Assembly: GCA_002471375.1 (NCBI GenBank)
Contig: DKPV01000023.1
Location: forward strand, 1 to 38,071
DNA length: 38,071 bases
From: Flavobacteriales bacterium UBA7325
GTDB lineage: Bacteria > Bacteroidota > Bacteroidia > Flavobacteriales_D > Crocinitomicaceae
Direction of reading: 5' to 3'
In this document: one piece after another, positions 8,138 through 15,895 of the stretch
Layout of the letters: each line of letters starts with the position of its first letter
How positions within the stretch are numbered: the stretch's first letter is position 1
Notes under the pieces: generated by a model
What the model was told of the DNA's origin: nothing
Seen by the model: only the letters and a program-made list of their open reading frames with translations
Database searches by the model: none
Translations under genes and position numbers: made by a program

Positions 8138-9465
8138 TGCTTGATTATGATTACAAAAGTATTTTAAGGGTCGCCATCCCATTAATGGGGTCAACTTTTA
8201 TACAATCAATTGTATTAATTTCTGACTCCTCGTTCTTAAGTCGCTATGGAACACTTTCATTTGACGCAGTAGGAAATGGTGGTCTGATTTACATAACCAT
8301 GTTTATGGCTCTTGCAGGACTGAATGAGGGGACACAAATATTGATAGCCAGAAGAGTTGGAGAGAAAAAGGAATCCTTTTTACCGAGTATCTTTGGCAGT
8401 GCCATGTTAGCAAATATACTGTTGGCTAGCTCACTACTTCTAATTGCATGGTTTCTTCTCCCAAATTTCATCCTAGGCAATACGAAAAACTTGAATCTCG
8501 CCGAGTTACAAGTAGACTACCTCGGGATTAGATCTTTTGGGATGATTCCTTCCATCCTCTCACTAGCTGCAATTGCTTACTTTGTAGCTATAGGGAAAAC
8601 TACGGTAGTGTTGATCAGTTCTATTGGAATTGCAGTATCTAACATAGGACTTGACTATGTACTGATTTTTGGGAAATTAGGATTCGCTGAAATGGGAGTT
8701 AAGGGCGCCGCTTTAGCATCAACTGTAGCCGATTGCATTGGCGCTCTTATGATATTTTCAGCATTAATCTTTAGCAAGCATTCCCGTAATCATCGAATGC
8801 TAATAGATTTAAACATAACGAAACAAACTCTTCGAGAATTAATAAAGATAAGTTTTCCGCTAATGCTTCAAAGTTGCATAGCATTACTAACCTGGACAAT
8901 TTTCTTTATTTGGATCGAGCAAATGGGGGTTTTCGAATTAACTGTTTCGCAAAATATACGTTCACTTTACTTTCTTGCCTTTGTCCCAATTTTAGGCTTT
9001 GGAGCAGCCACAAAAACATATATCAGTCAAGCCATCGGTCATAATGAATTAAAGGCACTTCCTATAATAATTCGAAGGGTTCAACTTTTAACCTTGCTCT
9101 TTCTAATCATTTTGTTCCATGGAGCACTACTCTATCCTGAATTGATGATAAGTATTATCAACCCCGATAAAACATTCATTTCAGAAAGTGCCCAAACACT
9201 TCAGTTCGTCTTCTTCTCAATTTTACTGTACGGCTTCGTCAGTGTATATTTTTTCACAATAGCTGGTAGCGGAAATACGAGATTCACATTCATCATCGAA
9301 CTCATCTCAATAATAATATATTTATCAATGGCCTATCTGTTCATCAAAGTCCTTAGCTTTGACATTTACTGGGTATGGACTGTTGAGTACATCTATTTTG
9401 GATCGATAGGACTATTATCGGTTTTTTATCTCAAAAAAGCCAATTGGAAATCAAAGAAACTTTAG
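8137..9465 (+). CDS. MATE family efflux transporter
   Basis: This 442-residue, very hydrophobic protein has about twelve membrane segments in two similar halves, as in the MATE (multidrug and toxin extrusion, NorM/DinF) family. The N-terminal half has IPLMGSTFIQSIVLISDSSF, matching the conserved MATE start, and NEGTQILIARRVGE in the first cytoplasmic loop. The family exports cationic drugs or metabolites using a sodium or proton gradient; the substrate here is unknown. The start codon overlaps the rlmI stop by one base and the next gene (fmt) begins one base after its stop, so this is the middle gene of a tight operon. Confidence 0.9.
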   Translation: MLDYDYKSILRVAIPLMGSTFIQSIVLISDSSFLSRYGTLSFDAVGNGGLIYITMFMALAGLNEGTQILIARRVGEKKESFLPSIFGSAMLANILLASSLLLIAWFLLPNFILGNTKNLNLAELQVDYLGIRSFGMIPSILSLAAIAYFVAIGKTTVVLISSIGIAVSNIGLDYVLIFGKLGFAEMGVKGAALASTVADCIGALMIFSALIFSKHSRNHRMLIDLNITKQTLRELIKISFPLMLQSCIALLTWTIFFIWIEQMGVFELTVSQNIRSLYFLAFVPILGFGAATKTYISQAIGHNELKALPIIIRRVQLLTLLFLIILFHGALLYPELMISIINPDKTFISESAQTLQFVFFSILLYGFVSVYFFTIAGSGNTRFTFIIELISIIIYLSMAYLFIKVLSFDIYWVWTVEYIYFGSIGLLSVFYLKKANWKSKKL

Positions 9466-9466
9466 C

Positions 9467-10441
9467 ATGAAAAAAATAAAGATCATATTTATGGGAACGC
9501 CTGAATTCGCTTCTCACATTCTAAAAAAACTAATCGGTAGTGATGAGATTGATATACTAGCGGTTGTCACTGCACCCGATCGTCAAGCAGGCCGAGGTAG
9601 AAAAATTCGTAAGAGTGATGTTAAGGAGTGTGCTGAGTCTAATCAAATCAAGGTCTTGCAACCTACCAATTTGAAGGATCCATCGTTTAATTGCGAATTA
9701 GAAAGACTCGGTGCCGATCTTTTCGTGGTGGTTGCGTTTAGAATGCTTCCGGAAATGGTTTGGTCCATGCCAGCTAAAGGGACAATCAACCTGCATGCTT
9801 CTCTGCTGCCAAATTACAGAGGTGCCGCTCCTATCAACTGGGCGATAATAAATGGAGAAACTGAGACCGGCGTGACAACTTTCTTCATTGAAAAACAGAT
9901 CGACACAGGCGAAATACTTGAACAGCGAAAAACCGTAATCGATCCTAACGAGACAGTTGGAGGATTATATAATCGCTTGATGGAACTAGGTGCCACGACA
10001 ACACTATCAACTATAGTAGCGATTAAAAACGATACCATCGAGTCATTCCCACAAGAAATCCCTAAAACTGATCAGCGCCTACCTAGTGCACCAAAAATAT
10101 TCAAAGATGATTGCCAAATATCTTTCAATCAGGAAGCGAAGCAGGTTCATAACTTTTGTCGAGGTCTATCCCCTTACCCCGGAGCCTGGTTTCAACTTTT
10201 AGATGATTCAAGTAGAGTGATAAAAGAAATGAAGGTTCTTTTAACATTATTAACTGACAGAAAGGCCAATAGTAATTCTAAGTCCATCCTTATCGAAAAT
10301 GGCCAAATTTTCCTTCGTTGCGCAGATAGATATATAGAGGTCGTTGGACTTCAACCTGAAGGCAAAAGACGTATGAGTTCCTCAGAATTCCTGGCTGGAA
10401 ACTCTTTAGATGGACAGTCGATTAATGTAAAACAAGAGTAA
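9467..10441 (+). CDS. fmt: Methionyl-tRNA formyltransferase
   Basis: This enzyme formylates initiator Met-tRNA using 10-formyl-tetrahydrofolate. The N-terminal formyltransferase domain has FMGTPEFA at 8-15, the positively charged loop DRQAGRGRK at 38-46, and the core HASLLPNYRGAAPI at 110-123. The catalytic N108, H110 and D146 (in IDTGEIL) are all present. The C-terminal OB-like domain starts near residue 205, with GLSPYPGAW near its beginning. Length (324) is normal. No def gene is adjacent, unlike in many proteobacteria. It is the last gene of the rlmI operon and is followed by the separate HU promoter region. Confidence 0.97.
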   Translation: MKKIKIIFMGTPEFASHILKKLIGSDEIDILAVVTAPDRQAGRGRKIRKSDVKECAESNQIKVLQPTNLKDPSFNCELERLGADLFVVVAFRMLPEMVWSMPAKGTINLHASLLPNYRGAAPINWAIINGETETGVTTFFIEKQIDTGEILEQRKTVIDPNETVGGLYNRLMELGATTTLSTIVAIKNDTIESFPQEIPKTDQRLPSAPKIFKDDCQISFNQEAKQVHNFCRGLSPYPGAWFQLLDDSSRVIKEMKVLLTLLTDRKANSNSKSILIENGQIFLRCADRYIEVVGLQPEGKRRMSSSEFLAGNSLDGQSINVKQE

Positions 10442-10482
10442 AAAGTCGTTAAACCACCGAAAACACTGTCGTTCAAGCTAGT

Positions 10483-10520
10483 TTATCAACAAATTTCGGT
10501 AGTTATCCACATTTTCCACC
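10483..10520 (+). promoter_or_regulatory. Possible DnaA-box cluster upstream of the HU gene
   Basis: TTATCCACA at 10503-10511 is a perfect DnaA box. TTATCAACA at 10483-10491 differs from consensus at one base and TTTTCCACC at 10512-10520 at two, all in the same orientation and within 40 bases. DnaA binding is inferred only from the motif. Confidence 0.4.
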
Positions 10521-10538
10521 CTTTTTTCTTTATAGGCC

Positions 10539-10568
10539 TTGTATGGCAGGGATATTCGAATATATTTG
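10539..10568 (+). promoter_or_regulatory. Promoter of the HU gene
   Basis: TTG at 10539-10541, a 19-base spacer and TATATTTG at 10561-10568 match the Bacteroidetes -33/-7 consensus exactly. The predicted start near 10575 leaves a leader of about 32 bases. Confidence 0.75.
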
Positions 10569-10606
10569 TTCAAGTCAAATTATTAACAAAACTAAAAACC
10601 GAGACT

Positions 10607-10879
10607 ATGAACAAAGCGGAATTAATTGACGCAATGGCAGCAAACGCTGGATTATCGAAAGCAGATGCAAAAAGAGCATTAGATGGATTTGTTGATGCAA
10701 CAGGATCTGCATTGAAAAAAGGAGATCGTATTTCTCTTGTAGGATTTGGATCTTTTTCTGTTTCACATCGTGCTGCAAGAACAGGTCGTAACCCACAAAC
10801 TGGGAAAGAAATTCAAATTGCTGCAAAAAACGTAGTACGTTTTAAAGCTGGTTCTGATTTATCAGACAAAGTGAACTAA
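10607..10879 (+). CDS. HU family DNA-binding protein
   Basis: This 90-residue nucleoid protein begins MNKAELIDAMAANAG and carries the HU/IHF signature GFGSFSVSHRAARTGRNPQTG around residues 47-67. That region forms the DNA-clasping arm with its intercalating proline. The length and the lack of extra domains fit an ordinary HU homodimer that bends DNA and compacts the chromosome. It has its own promoter at 10539-10568 and a strong terminator directly after it, so it is expressed as a single gene. A possible DnaA-box cluster lies just upstream of the promoter. Confidence 0.97.
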   Translation: MNKAELIDAMAANAGLSKADAKRALDGFVDATGSALKKGDRISLVGFGSFSVSHRAARTGRNPQTGKEIQIAAKNVVRFKAGSDLSDKVN

Positions 10880-10898
10880 TAGTAAGTTACTATTTTAG

Positions 10899-10926
10899 AA
10901 GGGAATCAAAATGATTCCCTTTTTTT
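10899..10926 (+). terminator. Rho-independent terminator after the HU gene
   Basis: A 10-bp perfect stem (AAGGGAATCA / TGATTCCCTT) with a 3-base loop is followed by a T tract that ends at 10926, immediately before the ATG of trmH at 10927. A -7-like TATTTTAG at 10891-10898 touches the base of the stem. Confidence 0.9.
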
Positions 10927-11610
10927 ATGCCTATGAACTCAGAGAAACAAACATTATCGCGACTATACGATTTAATATCGGATAGTAAACAAGAGCTTTT
11001 TGATAGGATTGCTTCTCAGAGAACAAATCATCTAAAAATCGTTCTTGAAGACATCAACAAAGAACACAACGCTTCTGCAGTTATGCGTACATGTGATTGC
11101 TTCGGTGTTCAAGGGCTCTCTGTTATTGAAAAGAATCAAGAATTCAGTATTCACAGGGACATTGCCATGGGTGCATCCAAATGGGTTGATATTAAGCCCT
11201 ATTCAGAAGGTCCAAATCCTACTATCGATTGTATTCAGGATCTTAAATCCAGCGGATATAAAGTTGTGGCAACGACTCCGCATACAGAACAACCAATTGA
11301 GGATATCAGTATTGACCAGCCAATCGCGCTCGTTTTTGGCACTGAACGTGATGGAATATCAAATGACATTTTTGAAAACGCAGATGAACTTGTTAAAATT
11401 CCGATGTATGGTTTCATAGAAAGCTTCAATATTAGTGTTTCAGCAGCTATTATTATGAGTTCACTTCGCAATAGATTAGAAGAATCTAAATTGCAGTGGA
11501 AATTATCGGAAGACGAACAAATTGCTTTAAAAATCAAGTGGTGTACAAGAATTATTAATAATGGTGAAAAAGTAGAGCAGGAAATCAGGAATCGAATCAA
11601 AAAAGAATAA
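10927..11610 (+). CDS. trmH: TrmH family RNA 2'-O-methyltransferase
   Basis: This SpoU/TrmH-class SPOUT methyltransferase probably makes Gm18 in tRNA. All three SPOUT motifs are present: EHNASAVMRTCDCFGVQG from about residue 46 (catalytic R54), VFGTERDGIS from 136, and IPMYGFIESFNISVSAAI around 158-175, which forms the SAM-binding knot. The C-terminal basic helix KIKWCTRIINNGEKVEQ resembles the extra C-terminal segment of TrmH and argues for trmH over rlmB. Two in-frame ATGs (10927 and 10933) are possible starts; both follow directly on the T tract of the HU terminator. A possible -7 element touches the hairpin upstream. Confidence 0.88.
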   Translation: MPMNSEKQTLSRLYDLISDSKQELFDRIASQRTNHLKIVLEDINKEHNASAVMRTCDCFGVQGLSVIEKNQEFSIHRDIAMGASKWVDIKPYSEGPNPTIDCIQDLKSSGYKVVATTPHTEQPIEDISIDQPIALVFGTERDGISNDIFENADELVKIPMYGFIESFNISVSAAIIMSSLRNRLEESKLQWKLSEDEQIALKIKWCTRIINNGEKVEQEIRNRIKKE

Positions 11611-11648
11611 TATATTTGTGCTCGATTTAAAAGTTAACAGACAATATT

Positions 11649-11918
11649 ATGGGTAAAGGAGATAAAAGAACCAAGAAAGGTAAAAGGATTATGGGAACCT
11701 ATGGGAACTCAAGAAAGAAGAAAGTTACCGCTGTTGTCATTCCCAAGCCAAAGAAAAAGAAAGCTACTCCAAAAAAGGATGAAGCTCCGAAGAAAGAGAC
11801 TGCGGCAAAAAAGGCAGCTGCTCCAAGGAAAAAAGCAGCAGCAGTTAAGAAGCCAGCTGCTAAGAAACCAGCAGCAAAAAAGCCTGCAGCGAAGAAGACC
11901 ACAACAAAAGAAAAATAA
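11649..11918 (+). CDS. 30S ribosomal protein THX with histone-H1-like Lys/Ala tail
   Basis: The first 25 residues (MGKGDKRTKKGKRIMGTYGN and following RKKK) match the small ribosomal protein THX, which in Thermus is only about 26 residues long and sits in the head of the 30S subunit. The remaining 64 residues are a low-complexity basic tail of Lys, Ala, Pro and Thr. It includes KKPAA-type repeats like those of bacterial histone-H1-like proteins such as HctA/AlgP tails. The tail could contact rRNA or DNA nonspecifically; its role is unknown. The gene lies between trmH and serC and has a clear terminator after it. It was too short and biased for most other frames here to be meaningful. Confidence 0.85.
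   Translation: MGKGDKRTKKGKRIMGTYGNSRKKKVTAVVIPKPKKKKATPKKDEAPKKETAAKKAAAPRKKAAAVKKPAAKKPAAKKPAAKKTTTKEK
11847..11891 (+). repeat. Three 15-bp tandem repeats coding KKPAA
   Basis: Three imperfect 15-base units, each encoding KKPAA, lie in the tail of the THX-like gene. Third-codon positions differ between units, so the peptide repeat is conserved more than the DNA. Confidence 0.8.
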
Positions 11919-11925
11919 CATATTT

Positions 11926-11949
11926 GGCTGCCAATCGGCAGCCTTTTTT
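11926..11949 (+). terminator. Rho-independent terminator after the THX-like gene
   Basis: The stem GGCTGCC / GGCAGCC with loop AATC is followed by six T residues. It ends 13 bases before the serC ATG. A -7-like CATATTTG at 11919-11926 touches the base of the stem. Confidence 0.9.
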
Positions 11950-11962
11950 ATATCCACGTATT

Positions 11963-13030
11963 ATGACACACAATTTTGGAGCTGGTCCATGCATACTTCC
12001 ACAGGAAGTATTTAAAGAAGCTGCCGATGCAGTTGTTAATTTTAACGACTTATCTATTCTTGAAATCTCTCACAGATCCTCAGATTTTGTTGAAGTAATG
12101 AGTGAAGCACGAGACTTAGTAAAAAAAGCCTTAGGGGTTCCTGAAGGTTATACTATACTATTCTTACAAGGAGGTGCCTCTTTAGGTTTTACGATTGCAG
12201 CCTTGAATATGATGCGAAGTACGAAAAGAGCCGGTTATATTAACACCGGTACTTGGGCAAAGGGAGCGATTGCAGAAGCTTCTGCGGTAGGAATTGAAAC
12301 AGATGTTTTTGCTTCTTCAGAAGACCGAAATTTCTGTTACATCCCAAAAGACTACTCTATCCCAAATGATTTAGACTTCGTTCATTACACATCGAACAAC
12401 ACGATATTTGGAACACAATTTAAAAATACCCCAAACACATCAGCTCCACTAGTCTGTGATATGTCATCAGATATATTCGCTCATAAGATAGATGTTTCGA
12501 AGTTCGATTTGATTTATGCAGGAGCTCAGAAAAATTTGGGTCCAGCTGGAGCTACTTTATTCATCGTTAAAGATGAGGTTCTTGGAAAATCTACTTCAGA
12601 ATTTATGCCGAAATATTTGAACCTTGCTAATCACGCGGCAAAAGATTCTATGATGAATACACCTCCGGTTTTTTCTGTTTATACATCAATGCTGAATCTG
12701 CGTCACCTTATTAAAAATGGTGGTGTCGAAGCTGCTGAAAAGAGAAATTTTGATAAAGCGAATATGCTTTATAATGAAATTGATTCAAACCCATTATTCA
12801 AAGGGGCAGCAGATCTTTCTGATCGTTCAACCATGAACGTAACATTTCTTTTGAATGATGAAACATTAAAGACTGAATTTGACCAAATGTGGAACGATGC
12901 ACGAATTATTGGATTGAGAGGTCACCGGTCTGTCGGAGGCTATAGAGCATCCATGTACAACGCGCTAACGATAGACAGCGTTAAAGTCCTTACTGAGGTC
13001 ATGAATGAATTTACACGAAAAAAAGGTTAA
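11963..13030 (+). CDS. serC: Phosphoserine aminotransferase
   Basis: This PLP enzyme converts 3-phosphohydroxypyruvate and glutamate to phosphoserine and 2-oxoglutarate. The N-terminus MTHNFGAGPCILP is the classic SerC start and fixes the ATG at 11963. A longer reading from a TTG at 11924 would start inside the terminator and is rejected. ISHRSSDF (35-42) and LFLQGGASLGF (67-77) are conserved, and the PLP lysine is K190 in AGAQKNLGPAG. Length is 355 residues. It is followed after 4 bases by serA, so the first two steps of serine synthesis are co-expressed. No serB is in the window. Confidence 0.96.
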   Translation: MTHNFGAGPCILPQEVFKEAADAVVNFNDLSILEISHRSSDFVEVMSEARDLVKKALGVPEGYTILFLQGGASLGFTIAALNMMRSTKRAGYINTGTWAKGAIAEASAVGIETDVFASSEDRNFCYIPKDYSIPNDLDFVHYTSNNTIFGTQFKNTPNTSAPLVCDMSSDIFAHKIDVSKFDLIYAGAQKNLGPAGATLFIVKDEVLGKSTSEFMPKYLNLANHAAKDSMMNTPPVFSVYTSMLNLRHLIKNGGVEAAEKRNFDKANMLYNEIDSNPLFKGAADLSDRSTMNVTFLLNDETLKTEFDQMWNDARIIGLRGHRSVGGYRASMYNALTIDSVKVLTEVMNEFTRKKG

Positions 13031-13034
13031 AAGC

Positions 13035-13991
13035 ATGAAAGTATTAGCGAATGACGGAATTTCTCAAGCGGGTGTTGATGCATTAACAAAAGCAGGGTTT
13101 ACAGTTTCAGCAACGAATATCGCACAGGAAAATCTAATAAACGAAATTAATGCTTCGAATATTGAAGTTCTTCTTGTTCGAAGTGCTACAACGGTTAGAG
13201 AAGATTTAATTAACGCATGCCCCAATTTAAAGCTAGTGGGACGGGGCGGTGTTGGAATGGATAACATTGATGTCGACTATGCTCGCAACAAGGGCGTAAC
13301 AGTAATTAACACTCCTGGAGCTTCTTCTCAATCAGTTGCTGAGCTAGTTATGGGACACATGCTTGCAATTTCTAGATCCTTACACGATTCATACAAGAAC
13401 ATGGAGGATGGCGACTTTAAGACCCTGAAGAAAAAATTCGCCAAAGGTGTTGAACTAAGAGGAAAAGAATTAGCTATAATCGGATTTGGTAGAATCGGAC
13501 AAAGTCTTGCGAGTTATGCCATTGGTTGCGGAATGAACGTAACCGCTATTGACCGCTTTACTGAAAGCCGCACAATACCTCTAAATCTTGGCAATGGAGT
13601 AAATGCTTCTGTTGCTATTACACCTGAGCCAACGATGAATGAAGCCCTCGGAAAAGCTGATTTCATTTCGATTCACGTTCCTAAGCAGGATGATGGTTCT
13701 GCAGTTTTTGGCAAGGAAGAATTTACGCAAATGAAAGACGGAGTTCGGATCGTAAATGCCGCACGTGGAGGTGTTATTGATGAGAGCGCCTTGTTAGAAG
13801 CAATTCAAAATGGAAAAGTCGCATCCGTAGCTCTTGATGTTTATGAAAATGAACCTAATCCTAGAAAGGACCTATTAGATAATTCCAAAATTGCCTGTAC
13901 ACCGCACATAGGAGCTGCTACACTCGAGGCTCAGGATAGAATAGGAACAGAATTAGCTGACACGATAATAGCCAAATTCGGTACTCAATAG
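13035..13991 (+). CDS. serA: D-3-phosphoglycerate dehydrogenase
   Basis: This NAD-dependent 2-hydroxyacid dehydrogenase oxidises 3-phosphoglycerate, feeding SerC. The nucleotide-binding loop GFGRIG lies at 150-155, and the catalytic residues R244 (NAARGG), E273 (DVYENEP) and H291 (TPHIGAAT) are in place. The protein has 318 residues and ends after the substrate domain. It therefore lacks the ACT domain that gives serine feedback in E. coli SerA. The ATG at 13035 gives the normal start MKVLANDGI; an earlier one at 13005 overlaps serC and adds a non-family extension. It lies between serC and the DUF1015 gene. Confidence 0.94.
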   Translation: MKVLANDGISQAGVDALTKAGFTVSATNIAQENLINEINASNIEVLLVRSATTVREDLINACPNLKLVGRGGVGMDNIDVDYARNKGVTVINTPGASSQSVAELVMGHMLAISRSLHDSYKNMEDGDFKTLKKKFAKGVELRGKELAIIGFGRIGQSLASYAIGCGMNVTAIDRFTESRTIPLNLGNGVNASVAITPEPTMNEALGKADFISIHVPKQDDGSAVFGKEEFTQMKDGVRIVNAARGGVIDESALLEAIQNGKVASVALDVYENEPNPRKDLLDNSKIACTPHIGAATLEAQDRIGTELADTIIAKFGTQ

Positions 13992-14006
13992 CATCTAAAG
14001 TTAAGA

Positions 14007-15239
14007 ATGGCAAAAATCAGTGCATTTAAAGCAATTAGGCCTACTCGGGATAAAGTACATTTAGTTGCGGCTAAACCTCTTTATGCATATAAGAAGAATG
14101 TCCTGGAGGCAAAACTAGAAGATAATCGCTTCACATTTCTTCATATTGTAAGCTCTAAATTTAGTCAAGATGCGTCCACTAAACCTAATTCGTTAGAAAG
14201 GTTCAATCTTGTTTCTGAACGCTACAATGAATTTATCGAGGATGGAATCTTAATTCAAGACGATGAGCCAGCTCTCTATATTTATAGACAAACTCATAAT
14301 GGGCATCGGTACACTGGAATTATATGTGGCGCAAGTATTGAGGAGTATAAGCATGATCAGATAAAAAAGCATGAAGCCACGATAACATCTCGTGAAGAAA
14401 TGTTCATCAATTATCTAGACATTGTAGGATATAATGCGGAACCCGTTCTCCTTTCCCATTCAAAAAGTCCGGAAATCGATCAACTTTTTGTCAACTGCAT
14501 GCAGGAGCGACCTGAATATGAGTTTACAACAACTGATTACTACAAGCATGAAGTTTGGGTCCTTTCAAAAGAAGATACACTTGCGTTTCAAGAGGCTTTT
14601 GAAGACTTAGAAACCCTATATATTGCGGATGGCCACCATAGAACGGCTTCTTCCGTAGGGCTTTTCGACAAAAGAAAGTCAAATGGTGATCACTTTAAGA
14701 ATGAAGAATCATTTCTTGCATACCTAATTGACGAAAACCATCTTGACATACTAGAATTCAATAGATTAATAAAAAATACTAACAATCACTCGAAAGAGGA
14801 ATTTCTTAGATTACTGAACGACAATTTTTTTGTTGAAACGATCGCTTCAGCCTCTAAACCTTTATCGGAACATGAATTACACATGTACCTAGAAGGAAGT
14901 TGGTATCGTTTGCAATGCAAGGATCAAATCCTAAAGAATGATCATCCAGTTAAGTCATTAGACGCTCAAATTCTGACAGATTATATACTCTCTCCTATCC
15001 TCAATATTCACGACTTGAAATCTAATAAAGATATCAGTTTCATTAGTGGTGCTGAACCACTGGAGAAAATTGAGAGTAAAGTCCTTTCTGGAGAGTACAG
15101 CTTGGCTTTTGTGTTATATCCTGTAACCATTTCTCAGATCAAGAAAGTAGCTGATAATAACATGATAATGCCACCAAAATCGACTTGGGTAGAACCAAAA
15201 CTGAGGTCAGGATTAACGATATATAATATTAACGAATGA
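14007..15239 (+). CDS. DUF1015 family protein in the serine operon
   Basis: This 410-residue protein belongs to the DUF1015 family, recognised from FKAIRPTRDKVHLVAAKPLY at 8-27 and the central motif IADGHHRTASSV with DGHHR at 208-212. A DGHHR-type motif also occurs in ParB/sulfiredoxin-fold proteins, some of which are serine kinases (SerK, SbnI). The relation to DUF1015 is an inference from this short motif. The gene lies 15 bases after serA and overlaps the next gene by 4 bases (ATGA). A role in serine or phosphoserine metabolism is therefore plausible, as a kinase or as a stand-in for the missing SerB. It is probably cytoplasmic, with no signal or membrane segment. Confidence 0.85.
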   Translation: MAKISAFKAIRPTRDKVHLVAAKPLYAYKKNVLEAKLEDNRFTFLHIVSSKFSQDASTKPNSLERFNLVSERYNEFIEDGILIQDDEPALYIYRQTHNGHRYTGIICGASIEEYKHDQIKKHEATITSREEMFINYLDIVGYNAEPVLLSHSKSPEIDQLFVNCMQERPEYEFTTTDYYKHEVWVLSKEDTLAFQEAFEDLETLYIADGHHRTASSVGLFDKRKSNGDHFKNEESFLAYLIDENHLDILEFNRLIKNTNNHSKEEFLRLLNDNFFVETIASASKPLSEHELHMYLEGSWYRLQCKDQILKNDHPVKSLDAQILTDYILSPILNIHDLKSNKDISFISGAEPLEKIESKVLSGEYSLAFVLYPVTISQIKKVADNNMIMPPKSTWVEPKLRSGLTIYNINE

Positions 15240-15895
15240 TAGTAGATAGGCTTTCAGAAATTCGTGACGAGATTCCAAAGGAAGTGACTTTAGTTGCCGT
15301 CTCAAAAACAAAACCCTCATCCGATATTCAAATTGCTTATGACGCTGGACAGAGAATATTTGGAGAAAATAAGGTACAAGAACTTACAGCAAAGGAAGAA
15401 GCTTTACCTAAAGATATTCAATGGCACTTTATCGGTCATTTACAATCAAATAAAGTAAAATACATCGCGTCATTTGTGTCAGTCATTCATGCCGTTGATA
15501 GTTTAAAGCTTCTTAAGGAAATCAATAAACAGGCAATTAAGAATAATCGAACAATCGACTGTCTTCTGCAATTTCATATAGCTGATGAAGAATCTAAATT
15601 CGGGTTAGACTTCGAAAAAGCACAGGAATTGTTGGGATCGAGAGAGTTTGTAGAACTTCAAAATGTAAATATTATTGGAGTAATGGGTATGGCTACCTTT
15701 ACAAAAAATGAGGAACAGGTAAGAGATGAATTCCAAAACTTAGAGAGCTATTTCAATGTGTTGAAAAGTCATTATTTCAAATTCAATGAGGATTTTCGCA
15801 CAATTTCAATGGGGATGTCGGGTGATTATAGATTAGCGATAGAAGAAGGAAGTAACATGATTCGATTGGGATCAACTATATTCGGAGCAAGATGA
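15236..15895 (+). CDS. YggS/PLPBP family pyridoxal phosphate homeostasis protein
   Basis: This single-domain PLP-binding TIM-barrel protein of 219 residues is like YggS/PROSC. It handles PLP and keeps vitamin B6 and amino-acid pools in balance without known catalysis. K24 in VAVSKTKP is the PLP lysine. FGENKVQEL, WHFIGHLQSNK and the C-terminal SMGMSGDYRLAIEEGSNMIR with RLGSTIFG are all conserved family motifs. It overlaps the upstream DUF1015 gene and the downstream DUF1684 gene by 4 bases each (ATGA). It is thus tied to a serine pathway whose SerC enzyme needs PLP. Confidence 0.95.
   Translation: MIVDRLSEIRDEIPKEVTLVAVSKTKPSSDIQIAYDAGQRIFGENKVQELTAKEEALPKDIQWHFIGHLQSNKVKYIASFVSVIHAVDSLKLLKEINKQAIKNNRTIDCLLQFHIADEESKFGLDFEKAQELLGSREFVELQNVNIIGVMGMATFTKNEEQVRDEFQNLESYFNVLKSHYFKFNEDFRTISMGMSGDYRLAIEEGSNMIRLGSTIFGAR

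Noticed and set aside
10456..10500. ACCGAAA / TTTCGGT inverted repeat upstream of HU
   Set aside because: The 7-bp arms are 31 bases apart with no T tract, so neither a terminator nor a clear operator is supported.
10483..10568. Chromosome origin (oriC)
   Set aside because: Only one perfect DnaA box and no AT-rich unwinding element or dnaA/gidA neighbour. Kept only as a possible DnaA site.
11699..11957. Phe/Ala-rich and Cys-rich minus-strand frames over the THX-like gene
   Set aside because: They are shadows of the Lys/Ala-rich repeat tail, not independent genes.
11924..11962. Upstream TTG start of serC
   Set aside because: It lies within the terminator of the THX-like gene. The family start MTHNFGAGP is at 11963.
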